A DNA stretch of 64,000 nucleotides from an uncultured Alcaligenaceae bacterium (GTDB lineage: Bacteria > Pseudomonadota > Gammaproteobacteria > Burkholderiales > Burkholderiaceae_B): contig CALEQZ010000050.1 in the NCBI GenBank assembly GCA_937908115.1, positions 1 through 64,000 of the forward strand, in the 5' to 3' direction. Below are positions 7,935 to 15,633 of the stretch, in pieces (position 1 is the stretch's first letter; every line of letters starts with the position of its first letter). The notes under the pieces are model-generated. The model searched no databases. It saw only the letters and a program-made list of their open reading frames with translations, and was not told the origin of the DNA. The position numbers were made by a program, and so were the translations under genes.

Positions 7935-9344
7935 TCAGCCGGCGGCCAAGTACAACCCTGCCCCGGCGCGCGCGGTGCGGCGCAGGTCCGCCAGGAACCG
8001 GTCGCGCCAGCGGCCCAGGTCGTTGGCGCGCAGCCTTTCCATCATGCGCGCATGGCGCTGCTGGCGTTCCTTGAGTGGCATGGCCAGGGCGCGATCCAGC
8101 GCCTGCGCCAGCTCCTCGATGTCGTAAGGATTGACGATCAGCGCACCGTCTTCGAGTTCGCGTGCCGCGCCGGCAAAGCACGACAGCACTAGCACGCCCG
8201 GGTCTTCGGGCGGTTGGGCGGCCACGTATTCCTTGGCCACGAGGTTCATGCCGTCGCGCAGCGGGGTGACGTAGCCGACGTGCGAGGCGCCGTACAGCGC
8301 CATGAGGGTACTGCGCTCGTAGTGCTTGGCGATGTAGCGCAGCGGCGTCCATTCCAGGTCCGACCAGCGGCCGTTGATGTGGCCGGCCTCGCGTTCGAGC
8401 TGCTGACGGATGCCCTGGTAGGTGGCGATGTCCGAGCGCGACGGCGGCGCGATCTGCACGAAGGTGACCTGGCGCTGGTGCTGCGGGGCGAGTTCGAGCA
8501 TGCGCCCGAAGGCGCGGAAGCGCTCGACCAGGCCCTTGGTGTAGTCCAGCCTGTCCACGCTCATGATCAGCTTGCGATCGTGCAGGCCCTGCTTCAGGTT
8601 CAGAATGTGGCGCGGCGTCGGGCGGCGCACGAACTGCTGGCGGATTTCATCGGGGTAAATGCCGATCGGATAGACGCCGGTGCGTACGCGCCGGCCGGCG
8701 ACGTCCAGTTCATGCGCGCCGATGCGCCGGGCGCCCAGGCGATGGCAGGCGTAATCGACGAAGGCCCACTCGTCCAGGTCGGTCTGGAAGCCCAGCAGGT
8801 CATACTCGCACATGGCCTGGACGAGTTCGCGGTGCGGCGGCACCGTCATGAGCACCTGCTCGCAGGGAAACGGGATGTGCAGGAAAAAGCCGATCCGGTT
8901 GCGCATGCCCAGCCGGCGACAGGCGCGCGCGAAGGGCAGCAGGTGATAGTCGTGTACCCATATCAGGTCCGCCGGTTGCACCAGCGGTTGCAGCTGCCTG
9001 GCCAGGGTGTCGTTGACGCGCAGGTAGCCCGCGTACTCCTTGCGGTCGTAGCGGCTCAGGTCGGTGCGGTAATGGAAGATGGGCCAGAGGGTGGCGTTGG
9101 AAAAACCGCGGTAGTACTGGTCGTAATCTTGGCGGGCGAGCCCTACGGTGGCGTAGGTGATGGCGCCCTGCTGGTGCAGCGTGGCAGCCTCGGGCGGCTC
9201 GTTGACGATTTCGCCGTTCCAGCCGAACCATATCCCGCCGGTGTGCTTCAGGGCGTCATGCACCCCGACCGCCAGGCCGCCCGCGCTGGATTTTCCCTCC
9301 GGCACGGCGGCGACCCGGTTCGAGACGATGATCAGTCTGCTCAT
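7935..9344 (-). CDS. otsA: Trehalose-6-phosphate synthase
   Basis: 469 aa, full length for the GT20 family. The donor loop SAGGLAVG lies near residues 20-27, HDYHLL with His131/Asp132, FFLHIPFP with His156, the phosphate-binding pair Arg265/Lys270 in SVDRLDYTKG, and the nucleotide-sugar site TPLRDGMNLVAKEY at 360-373. It joins UDP-glucose and glucose 6-phosphate to trehalose 6-phosphate in the cytoplasm. AGAGG sits nine bases before ATG 9344. It follows otsB by 59 bp on the same strand, so phosphatase and synthase are co-expressed. With treY/treZ and treS further on, this is one of three trehalose-related routes in the window. Confidence 0.96.
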   Translation of the reverse strand: MSRLIIVSNRVAAVPEGKSSAGGLAVGVHDALKHTGGIWFGWNGEIVNEPPEAATLHQQGAITYATVGLARQDYDQYYRGFSNATLWPIFHYRTDLSRYDRKEYAGYLRVNDTLARQLQPLVQPADLIWVHDYHLLPFARACRRLGMRNRIGFFLHIPFPCEQVLMTVPPHRELVQAMCEYDLLGFQTDLDEWAFVDYACHRLGARRIGAHELDVAGRRVRTGVYPIGIYPDEIRQQFVRRPTPRHILNLKQGLHDRKLIMSVDRLDYTKGLVERFRAFGRMLELAPQHQRQVTFVQIAPPSRSDIATYQGIRQQLEREAGHINGRWSDLEWTPLRYIAKHYERSTLMALYGASHVGYVTPLRDGMNLVAKEYVAAQPPEDPGVLVLSCFAGAARELEDGALIVNPYDIEELAQALDRALAMPLKERQQRHARMMERLRANDLGRWRDRFLADLRRTARAGAGLYLAAG

Positions 9345-9403
9345 TGGCTTTTCCTCTTCTGCTTACCAACAACTTGCGCGTCGGACAGGGAGGCGCCGGG
9401 GCT

Positions 9404-10162
9404 TCAATGCCAGCCGGACAGCCAGCGCAGGAAAGCCTGCGTGCCGGGCAGCGCCAGCTGCGCGGCGGTGTCACCCTGCCCTATCTTGATCGAAACTCCT
9501 CCCATGGCATTGACGGCGAGAAACCCCGCCTCGTCGGTCAAATCGTCGCCGGCGTACACCGGAATGCGCCCGGCAAACGGCGGCAGCTGCATGAAGCGAC
9601 GGATCGCTTCTCCCTTGTTGGCGGCACGCGGCTTGATTTCAAGCACCATCTTGCCGGCCTGTAGGCAGAACGCGTCCGCGTATTGGGCGCAGGTCGACTC
9701 GGCCAGGCGGCGGACATCTGCAGCGAGCGCCGGCGCGCCGCGGTAATGCACGGCCACGGCCAGGGGCTTGCGCTCGACCAGCACACCGGGATGCGCGTCG
9801 GCATAGGCCTGCAAGGACCGTGCCATCTCCTCGACCGGCGCGGCGTCGACCGGCAAGATCCCCTCGCGTCCCTGCGCGTCGCGCCATTGGGCGCCGTGCA
9901 GTCCGGCCGCCGGCAGCCGCAGCGGCGCCATGCGCGCGTCCAAGTCGGGCAGGCTACGCCCGGTCACGATGGCCAGCGCCCCGCCGGTGGCCCGGTAAAG
10001 GCGTTGCAGCTGCGTGGCGGCCTCGGGCGGCAGGGTCGCCAGCGCCGGATGCGCGACGATGGGCGCAAGCGTTCCGTCGAAATCGATGAAGACCGCCGCC
10101 TGGGCCAGCGGCGGTGCCTGCTTGGCGCCATCAGCCAGGCTTGGCGCGGGGCTGGCGGTCAC
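9404..10162 (-). CDS. otsB: Trehalose-6-phosphate phosphatase
   Basis: 252 aa HAD-family phosphatase. The nucleophile motif is DFDGTLAP (Asp27 and Asp29), motif II is in IVTGRS, and the metal motif is YAGDDLTDE near 203-211. It removes phosphate from trehalose 6-phosphate to give trehalose. The start codon is GTG 10162, chosen because AGGAGG lies four to five bases upstream and the reading frame then begins just before the HAD core. It is the first gene of the otsB-otsA unit. I found no -24/-12 sigma-54 element upstream, unlike glgA, so control may differ. Confidence 0.95.
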   Translation of the reverse strand: MTASPAPSLADGAKQAPPLAQAAVFIDFDGTLAPIVAHPALATLPPEAATQLQRLYRATGGALAIVTGRSLPDLDARMAPLRLPAAGLHGAQWRDAQGREGILPVDAAPVEEMARSLQAYADAHPGVLVERKPLAVAVHYRGAPALAADVRRLAESTCAQYADAFCLQAGKMVLEIKPRAANKGEAIRRFMQLPPFAGRIPVYAGDDLTDEAGFLAVNAMGGVSIKIGQGDTAAQLALPGTQAFLRWLSGWH

Positions 10163-10487
10163 GCAGCCTCCTTGCGATGCAACATGCGTCCGATCTTAGT
10201 GCGCCTGGGGCGCCGCGAATCTTGCGAACCGTCTCGCATTGCGCTACAAAAAGAAAGTTAAGAAAAAATTTGTTAAAATTTGCTGGTTGCCTCTTTGCCT
10301 TGCCCACTCGGCTGGGCCTGCCGCCCTGTCCCAGGCCGGCGTCAGCCTTTGCGGTCGCCCTCCTTTCGGCTTTCTTCCTGCGACCGCGATAAATCGTGCC
10401 GAAACACGCCGTTTCAATACCGGATAACCCGAATCGTTTGCCAATGCCGGGTCCGGCAGGGTTCGCGTTCACCGCCGGGGCCTGCCC
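10163..10487. other. AT-rich intergenic region upstream of otsB
   Basis: This 325-bp stretch carries no credible gene. Its striking part is 10250-10285, an A/T block far below the base composition of the neighbourhood, suitable for promoters or an IHF-type bend. On the minus strand it would lie about 90-120 bases before otsB. No confident -35/-10 pair can be fixed. A plus-strand TGG-N9-TTGCC at 10284-10298 has the right GG-N10-GC spacing but little other match to sigma-54 sites. Confidence 0.4.
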
Positions 10488-10882
10488 ATGCCCGCCAGCA
10501 AGCGCCTGGCCAGAAGCGGTGCGCGGTCGGCGGCGAACCGGCTGCTCACCCCGGTTCAGGGTTGGTTCGCGGCCGCCTGTCTCGCCATCGCAGCCATCGG
10601 CGGCTTGATCGGCCTGGGCGGCCTATTTGCCATGGCCCGGATCAATGGCCTGGGCGAACGGATTTACCAGCGCGAACTGTTGGGGCAGCAGAGAAACGTC
10701 AAGGATGGGAATGTGGTGCTGATGGTCGCCGCGGCGGCCAGCCTCTGCCCGGGCAGGCCGACCGGCTGGCCGCACAGGTGCGACGCTTTCGCCTGGACGC
10801 AGACCCCTCACAGGCCCGTACGCCGTGGGCCCAGCCGCTCCCGCCCGCCGGGCCCTTGCTGCCTGCCCTGCCGGCGCCCTAG
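10488..10882 (+). pseudogene. Remnant of a methyl-accepting chemotaxis receptor
   Basis: The N-terminal ~70 residues look like the start of a chemoreceptor: a basic start, a membrane helix (AACLAIAAIGGLIGLGGLFA), then NGLGERIYQRELLGQQRNVKDGNVVLM, resembling the family's IYxxELLGxxxxKxANxxLI. After about 10740 the frame becomes Pro/Arg/Cys-rich nonsense, while another frame continues with a helical ADRLAAQVRRFRLDADP segment to a stop at 10882. HAMP and signalling domains are absent. I read it as a frameshifted fragment left by a deletion. The similarity is modest, so the identity is tentative. Confidence 0.4.
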
Positions 10883-10907
10883 CGCGCCGGCGATTCCGGC
10901 CGGCGCA

Positions 10908-11747
10908 TCAATCCCCGCGCGGTTGCGACTTCTTGCGGCGCGAATCCGTGCCTGCGCGCAGCACTGCGGTCAGATCCGTCCTGGCCAGCCTGCGCGCTGC
11001 TTCCCTGCTGGCGCCCGCCCAGTAGCTGCGGTCTGCCTGCTCGATGCGCACGGCGGTGTTCTGCATGTGCCGGAAGGCCGCCGCGCGTGCAGCGTCTGCA
11101 TCGCGCGCCTGGATGGCCGCGCGTAGCGCCTCATGCTCGGCGCGCACTTGGTCGGCCAAGTCGTCGCGCCTGGCCTCGTTGCCGCGCGTCAGGCGAATGG
11201 CATCCTGCAAGGCGCGCGTCAGCAGCCCCAGCAGATCGGTGTAGTGCGGGTTGCCGGTGGCGCGCGAGATCGCCGTATGGAAGGCAAGGTCCTCGGCCAC
11301 GCCGTCGCCGCCCGCCTTGACCGCCTTGTCGATGGCCTTCAGCGCGGCATTGATTTGCGCCATTTGCGCCTCGCTGCGCCGCTCGGCCGCCAGGGCGGCC
11401 ATTTCCGCTTCGATGCCGCGCCTGAGCTCCAGGATGCGCAGCACCCCGCGCGCGGGATTGTCTTCGTCGCGGCCCAGGCGGAAGGCTTCCGAGGCGGCTG
11501 GGTCGAGCACGATGGTGCCGCTGCCTTGGCGGGTCTCGACCAAGCCTTCGGATTTCAGCCGGGAAATGGCTTCGCGTATGACCGTGCGGCTGACGCCGTA
11601 TTGCTCGGTCATGAACTTTTCGGTCGGCAACCGGGCGTTGACCGGGTAGGCGCCGCTGCGGATCTGCGCGGCCAGCATTTCGGTGATGCGGTCGGCCAGC
11701 GTCGGTTCGGCGGACCGGGGCGTAGCGTTGCCGGCGGAACGTGCCAT
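10908..11747 (-). CDS. FadR-type GntR regulator (FCD domain)
   Basis: About 279 aa. The winged-helix domain has LADRITEMLAAQI and LPTEKFMTEQYGVSRTVIRE, the usual GntR recognition region. The FCD ligand domain follows with LRRGIEAEMAALAAER, EDLAFHTAISRATGN and a final helix containing AEHEALRAAI. FCD regulators bind organic acids and usually repress adjacent catabolic genes. It is divergent from the hydroxyacid dehydrogenase operon, and an inverted repeat over that operon's promoter is its likely operator. The start is uncertain: ATG 11747 is favoured because the family begins near there; ATG 11780 is possible. The C terminus is basic (RRKKSQPRGD). Confidence 0.85.
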   Translation of the reverse strand: MARSAGNATPRSAEPTLADRITEMLAAQIRSGAYPVNARLPTEKFMTEQYGVSRTVIREAISRLKSEGLVETRQGSGTIVLDPAASEAFRLGRDEDNPARGVLRILELRRGIEAEMAALAAERRSEAQMAQINAALKAIDKAVKAGGDGVAEDLAFHTAISRATGNPHYTDLLGLLTRALQDAIRLTRGNEARRDDLADQVRAEHEALRAAIQARDADAARAAAFRHMQNTAVRIEQADRSYWAGASREAARRLARTDLTAVLRAGTDSRRKKSQPRGD

Positions 11748-11800
11748 GAGGCTTGCGTGTAGTGCGGACGCGCCGATCATAGCATCGGATGGCGGTTTGC

Positions 11801-11840
11801 TTGACAAACTTATATGATGAATTGGTAATATGAATTTGCC
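11801..11840 (+). promoter_or_regulatory. Promoter and possible FadR-type operator
   Basis: TTGACA (11801-11806) and TAATAT (11826-11831) are separated by 19 bp and face the hydroxyacid dehydrogenase gene. Between and around them is an imperfect dyad, TTATAT (about 11810-11815) and ATATGAA (about 11828-11834), spanning the -10 box. The block is AT-rich against its surroundings. This is where a repressor from the divergent FadR-type gene would be expected to bind. The spacer is two bases longer than ideal. Confidence 0.5.
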
Positions 11841-11880
11841 ATCCGCACGCGGCGTCGCGTGTCGCCGTCCACTGCCGACC

Positions 11881-12849
11881 ATGAATCCTGCCCTGCCCAA
11901 GGCCTATCTGTGCCGCCGTTTTCCCGCCTCCATAGAAGCTGCCCTGCGCGAGCGCTTTGCGCTGGCCGTCAACGAATCGGACGCCATCTTGCCGCCCGAT
12001 GAGCTCGTGCGCCGCGCCGCCGGTTCGCAAACGCTGTTCGTGACGGCTACCGAAACGGTCAATGCGCATGTGCTGCGCGCGCTGTCGCCGCAGCTGCGCC
12101 ACGTGGCCACGCTGTCGGTCGGGTTCGACCACATCGACCTGGATGCCGCGCGCGAACTGGGCGTCAAGGTCCTGCACACGCCCGACGTGCTCAGCGCGGC
12201 CTGCGCCGAGATCGCCATGCTGCTGGTGCTGGCCGCATGCCGCCGCGGCTACGAGGCCGATCGGATGGTGCGCAGCGGCCAATGGCCGGGGTGGGCGCCG
12301 ACGCAGTTGCTCGGCCTGGGGCTGGTCGGCCGGCGCATGGGCATCTTCGGCATGGGGCGTATCGGCCGCGAGATCGCCGCGCGTGCGCGTGCGTTCGGCA
12401 TGACCATCCACTACCACAACCGGCGGCGCCTGGCGCCGCAGGACGAGGCCGGCGCCTGCTACCACGACACGCTGGAATCGCTCATGGCCGAGTCCGACGT
12501 GCTGGTGGTGGCCGCGCCTGGCGCGCCGGCGCTGCGCGGCGTCATCAATACCGAGCGCCTGGCGCTGCTGCCGTCGCAGGCGGTCGTGGTGAACATTTCC
12601 CGCGGCGACCTGATCGACGACGATGCGCTGGTGGTCGCGCTCGAAAGCGGCCGGTTGTTTGCCGCCGGCCTGGACGTCTTTGCTAACGAACCCAACATCG
12701 ACCCGCGCTACCGCGCGCTGGACAATGTATTCCTGACCCCGCACATCGGCAGCGCCACGCTGCAGACGCGCGAGGCCATGGGCTGGCTCCTCATCCATGG
12801 ACTGGAGGCGCTGGACCAGGGCCGCCGACCCGACAACCTGCTCGAATGA
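11881..12849 (+). CDS. D-2-hydroxyacid dehydrogenase (glyoxylate/hydroxypyruvate reductase type)
   Basis: 322 aa. The nucleotide-binding motif is MGIFGMGRIGRE near 153-164; the catalytic residues are Arg241 (NISRGD), Glu270 (DVFANEP) and His288 (LTPHIGS). SVGFDHIDLDAA near 79-90 is typical of glyoxylate/hydroxypyruvate reductases. ATG 11881 is chosen over ATG 11830 because the -10 box lies at 11826-11831, so transcripts would begin after 11830; its ribosome site is weak. It leads an operon with gabD and a 3-hydroxyisobutyrate-dehydrogenase-like gene, with 19 bp to gabD. It is only distantly similar to the other hydroxyacid dehydrogenase at 2117. Confidence 0.85.
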   Translation: MNPALPKAYLCRRFPASIEAALRERFALAVNESDAILPPDELVRRAAGSQTLFVTATETVNAHVLRALSPQLRHVATLSVGFDHIDLDAARELGVKVLHTPDVLSAACAEIAMLLVLAACRRGYEADRMVRSGQWPGWAPTQLLGLGLVGRRMGIFGMGRIGREIAARARAFGMTIHYHNRRRLAPQDEAGACYHDTLESLMAESDVLVVAAPGAPALRGVINTERLALLPSQAVVVNISRGDLIDDDALVVALESGRLFAAGLDVFANEPNIDPRYRALDNVFLTPHIGSATLQTREAMGWLLIHGLEALDQGRRPDNLLE

Positions 12850-12868
12850 CTTTTACGAGGTATTTCCC

Positions 12869-14335
12869 ATGAAACTGCAACGCCCCGAACTCTTCCGGCA
12901 GCAGTGCCACATCGGCGGGCGCTGGGTCGACTCGGCCGACGGCAAGACCATCGCCGTGACCAATCCCGCCGACGGCAGCGTGATCGGCACGGTGCCCAGC
13001 CTGACCGCCGAAGACGTGCGTAGCGCCATCACCGCCGCGCACGATGCCCTGCCAGCCTGGCGTGACATGGCCGCGAAGGATCGGTCGCGCCTGATTCGCC
13101 GGTGGTACGACCTGTGTATGCAGCACCAGGAGGACTTGGCCACGCTGCTGACGCTCGAACAAGGCAAGCCGATGAAGGAGTCGCGCGGCGAGATCGCCTA
13201 CGGTTCGTCGTTCTTGGAGTGGTTTGCCGAAGAAGCCAAGCGCGCCTACGGCGACGTGATCCCGGCAGCCAGCAATGACCGTCGCATCGTCGTCATCAAG
13301 CAGCCGGTGGGCGTGGTGGCGGCCATCACCCCCTGGAACTTCCCCAACGCGATGATCACCCGCAAGGCAGGCGCCGCGCTGGCCGCTGGCTGCACCATCG
13401 TGATCAAGCCGGCCAGCGCGACGCCCTACTCCGCCCTGGCGTTGGCCGACCTGGCGATCGAGGCCGGCATTCCGGCCGGCGTGCTCAACGTGGTGACCGG
13501 TGCCTCTTCGGTCGTCGGCGGCGAGTTGACCGCCAACCCACTGGTGCGCAAGCTGTCGTTCACCGGCTCGACCGAAGTCGGCAAGAAGCTGCTCGAGCAG
13601 TGTGCCGGCACGGTCAAGAAGGTGTCCATGGAATTGGGCGGTAACGCGCCGTTCATCGTGTTCGACGACGCCGACCTGGACATGGCCGTGGCCGGCGTCA
13701 TGGCCTCGAAGTTCCGCAACGCGGGCCAAACCTGCGTCTGCGCCAACCGGATCTTCGTGCAGAACGGCATCTACGATGCGTTTGCCGAGAAGCTGCGCAA
13801 GGCGGTCGAGGCGCAGAAGGTCGGCAACGGCTTGACCGAGGGCGTGGACCTGGGGCCGCTGATCGACCAGGCCGCCGTCGACAAGGTGCGCGAGCACATC
13901 GACGACGCCTTGGCCGGCGGCGCGCGCGTACTGACCGGCGGCCAACCGCACCCGTTGGGCGGGCTGTTCTTCCAGCCCACGATTTTGGTCGACGTGGCGC
14001 CCACTGCGCTGTTGATGAAGGAAGAAACCTTCGGTCCGGTCGCGCCGCTGATCCGCTTCGATACCGAGGAGCAGGCCGTGGCGATGGCCAACGACACGCC
14101 CTTCGGGCTGGCGGCGTACTTCTATACGCAGGACTATGCGCGCGCCTGGCGGGTCGCCGAGGCGCTGGAATGCGGCATCGTCGGCCTGAACGAGGGCATC
14201 ATTTCGACCGAGCTGGCGCCCTTCGGCGGCATCAAGGAATCCGGCCTGGGCCGGGAAGGCTCCAAGTACGGCATCGACGACTACCTGGAAATCAAATACA
14301 TCTGCGCCGGCGGCCTGCGCGCCAAGGCCGCCTGA
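12869..14335 (+). CDS. gabD: NAD(P)-dependent succinate-semialdehyde dehydrogenase family
   Basis: 488 aa aldehyde dehydrogenase. It shows the cofactor site TPWNFPNAMITRK near 154-166, GSTEVGK, the general base Glu255 in ELGGNAPF and the nucleophile Cys289 in NAGQTCVCANR. The second Cys two residues later and the PFGGIKESGLGREGS end are typical of the GabD subgroup. GAGG lies eight bases before ATG 12869. Family role: oxidation of succinate semialdehyde to succinate; related semialdehydes are possible. The stop codon overlaps the region where the next dehydrogenase begins. Context, between two dehydrogenases that reduce or oxidise hydroxy acids, suggests a short-chain hydroxyacid or semialdehyde catabolic route. 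Confidence 0.88.
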   Translation: MKLQRPELFRQQCHIGGRWVDSADGKTIAVTNPADGSVIGTVPSLTAEDVRSAITAAHDALPAWRDMAAKDRSRLIRRWYDLCMQHQEDLATLLTLEQGKPMKESRGEIAYGSSFLEWFAEEAKRAYGDVIPAASNDRRIVVIKQPVGVVAAITPWNFPNAMITRKAGAALAAGCTIVIKPASATPYSALALADLAIEAGIPAGVLNVVTGASSVVGGELTANPLVRKLSFTGSTEVGKKLLEQCAGTVKKVSMELGGNAPFIVFDDADLDMAVAGVMASKFRNAGQTCVCANRIFVQNGIYDAFAEKLRKAVEAQKVGNGLTEGVDLGPLIDQAAVDKVREHIDDALAGGARVLTGGQPHPLGGLFFQPTILVDVAPTALLMKEETFGPVAPLIRFDTEEQAVAMANDTPFGLAAYFYTQDYARAWRVAEALECGIVGLNEGIISTELAPFGGIKESGLGREGSKYGIDDYLEIKYICAGGLRAKAA

Positions 14336-14352
14336 TGGCAATGGGAGACGAC

Positions 14353-15252
14353 ATGGACAAGCAGGGCACTCGCATCGGCATCATCGGCGTGGGGCTGATG
14401 GGCCACGGCATCGCCAGCAATATCGTGCGCCACGGCTATCGGCTAGCCTTTCTCGACCACCCGGGCAACCAGCCGGTGGACGACCTGCTTGCCGCCGGGG
14501 CGACCAAGGTGGCCACCGCGGCGGCGCTGACCGGGCAGTCCGACGTGGTCATCCTGTGTGTGACCGGTACGCCTCAGGTCGAGGACGTGCTGCACCGGCC
14601 CGACGGCGTGCTGGCCGGCATGCGCGCGGGCACGGTCGTCATCGACTGCTCCACCGCCATTCCGTCGGCCACGCTCAAGGCAGCCGCTGCGGTCCAGGCC
14701 GCCGGGGGCCAGTTCCTGGACGCGCCCATGACGCGCACGCCCAAGGAAGCCGCCGAAGGCCGGCTCAACCTCATCGTCGGGGGCGATGCGGCGCTTTTTG
14801 CGCGCTGCCTGCCGTTGCTGCAGTGCTTCGCCGAGCAGATCGTGCACGCCGGGCCGCTCGGCTCGGGCCACCGGCTGAAGCTGCTGCACAACTTTGTGTC
14901 GTTGGGCTTTTCCGCGGTGCTCGCCGAGGCAGCCGCGTGCGCCAAGCGGGCCGGCCTGGATCCGGCGGTGTTCACCGGCATCCTGGCCGCTGGCGGCGGC
15001 GGCGGGGTCGTGCTCGAGCGCCTGCGGCCTTACATCGAGGCTGGCGATCCCTCGGGTTTTCGCTTTTCGATTGCCAATGCCCTCAAGGACATGACCTACT
15101 ACACGGCCATGGCCGAGGAAGCCGGCGCTGCCCATGGCACGGCCGATGCCGTGCGCCAGGCGTACGAGGCGGCCAGCCGAGCCGGGTTGGAGCAGGCGCC
15201 GGTGCCTGAACTCGTCAGCCATTTGGCCGATGCGTCGACGACGCCCGCTTAA
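14353..15252 (+). CDS. 3-hydroxyisobutyrate/2-hydroxy-3-oxopropionate dehydrogenase family
   Basis: 299 aa. The Rossmann motif IGVGLMGHG sits near 11-19, the substrate-binding DCSTAIPSAT near 98-107, and the catalytic Lys176 in GSGHRLKLLHN. The second domain has LKDMTYYTAMAEE and a C-terminal helix typical of the family. ATG 14353 is preferred because GGAG lies five bases upstream; ATG codons at 14335 and 14341 lie in the same frame. Family members use NAD(P) to oxidise or reduce beta-hydroxy acids such as 3-hydroxyisobutyrate or tartronate semialdehyde. It is the last gene of the operon and is followed about 80 bp later by a strong terminator. Confidence 0.82.
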   Translation: MDKQGTRIGIIGVGLMGHGIASNIVRHGYRLAFLDHPGNQPVDDLLAAGATKVATAAALTGQSDVVILCVTGTPQVEDVLHRPDGVLAGMRAGTVVIDCSTAIPSATLKAAAAVQAAGGQFLDAPMTRTPKEAAEGRLNLIVGGDAALFARCLPLLQCFAEQIVHAGPLGSGHRLKLLHNFVSLGFSAVLAEAAACAKRAGLDPAVFTGILAAGGGGGVVLERLRPYIEAGDPSGFRFSIANALKDMTYYTAMAEEAGAAHGTADAVRQAYEAASRAGLEQAPVPELVSHLADASTTPA

Positions 15253-15331
15253 CTAAAACCTAAGAACGAGCCGATCACGCCGGGCGCCAGCCGCCCGGCC
15301 GGCGCTTACCCCTCCTAGCTGCCACGCGTTT

Positions 15332-15369
15332 CGCGGGCCGGATCCAGCATCCGGCCCGCGTTCTTTTTT
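15332..15369 (+). terminator. Rho-independent terminator after the dehydrogenase operon
   Basis: A perfect 12-bp stem, CGCGGGCCGGAT (15332-15343) with ATCCGGCCCGCG (15349-15360), and a 5-base loop is followed directly by TTCTTTTTT. It insulates the upstream operon from the glgA promoter 60 bases later. Confidence 0.92.
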
Positions 15370-15408
15370 GTGGCCCTGCTTTTTGCCCTTTATCGGCTTC
15401 GACCCGGT

Positions 15409-15418
15409 ACTGGCCAGT
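15409..15418. promoter_or_regulatory. Palindrome ACTGGCCAGT upstream of the glgA promoter
   Basis: A perfect 10-bp palindrome lies 14 bases before the -24 GG. It is a candidate activator or co-regulator site, though closer to the promoter than typical sigma-54 enhancer sites. Short palindromes of this kind also occur by chance in GC-rich DNA. Confidence 0.3.
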
Positions 15419-15431
15419 GCCGGCACGGCCA

Positions 15432-15445
15432 GGCACGGCGCTTGC
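15432..15445 (+). promoter_or_regulatory. Sigma-54 (-24/-12) promoter of the glgA operon
   Basis: CAGGCACG-GCGC-TTGCT matches 11 of the 12 conserved sigma-54 positions with exact GG-N10-GC spacing (GG 15432-15433, GC 15444-15445). Transcription would start near 15457, giving a leader of about 175 bases to the glgA start. The preceding terminator ends at 15369, so the promoter stands alone in the intergenic region. rpoN and two sigma-54 activator genes follow the operon. The match is seen directly; function is inferred. Confidence 0.75.
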
Positions 15446-15515
15446 TCTACAGGACCCGGCAGGCAGGCTTATCAGCCACCCGCAGGTGCCAAACCCTCCC
15501 CGTCCTGCATAACTT

Positions 15516-15542
15516 GCCGATCGGTAAAGCTTACCGGTCGGC
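15516..15542 (+). promoter_or_regulatory. 27-bp near-perfect dyad in the glgA leader
   Basis: GCCGATCGGTAA, three bases, then TTACCGGTCGGC: the arms pair at 11 of 12 positions. It lies about 60 bases after the expected transcription start and 91 bases before glgA. As DNA it would be a good dimeric operator; as RNA it would form a 12-bp hairpin without a U tract, so it is not an ordinary terminator. The rest of the 15370-15633 gap shows no gene. Confidence 0.55.
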
Positions 15543-15633
15543 GCGATGCACGCAGGGGCCCATGCGCGTGGCAGGCGTACCAGCCTTTTGTCCCTTCTCT
15601 TTTTCAGGGCCTGTTCCCCAAGGAGTCCCCATC

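Noticed and set aside
10284..10298. TGGTTGCCTCTTTGC as a sigma-54 promoter
   Set aside because: The spacing is right but the CACG block is missing, and it points at a decayed gene.
10239..10427. Small open frames in the AT-rich region upstream of otsB
   Set aside because: No ribosome site, no conserved sequence and poor codon pattern.
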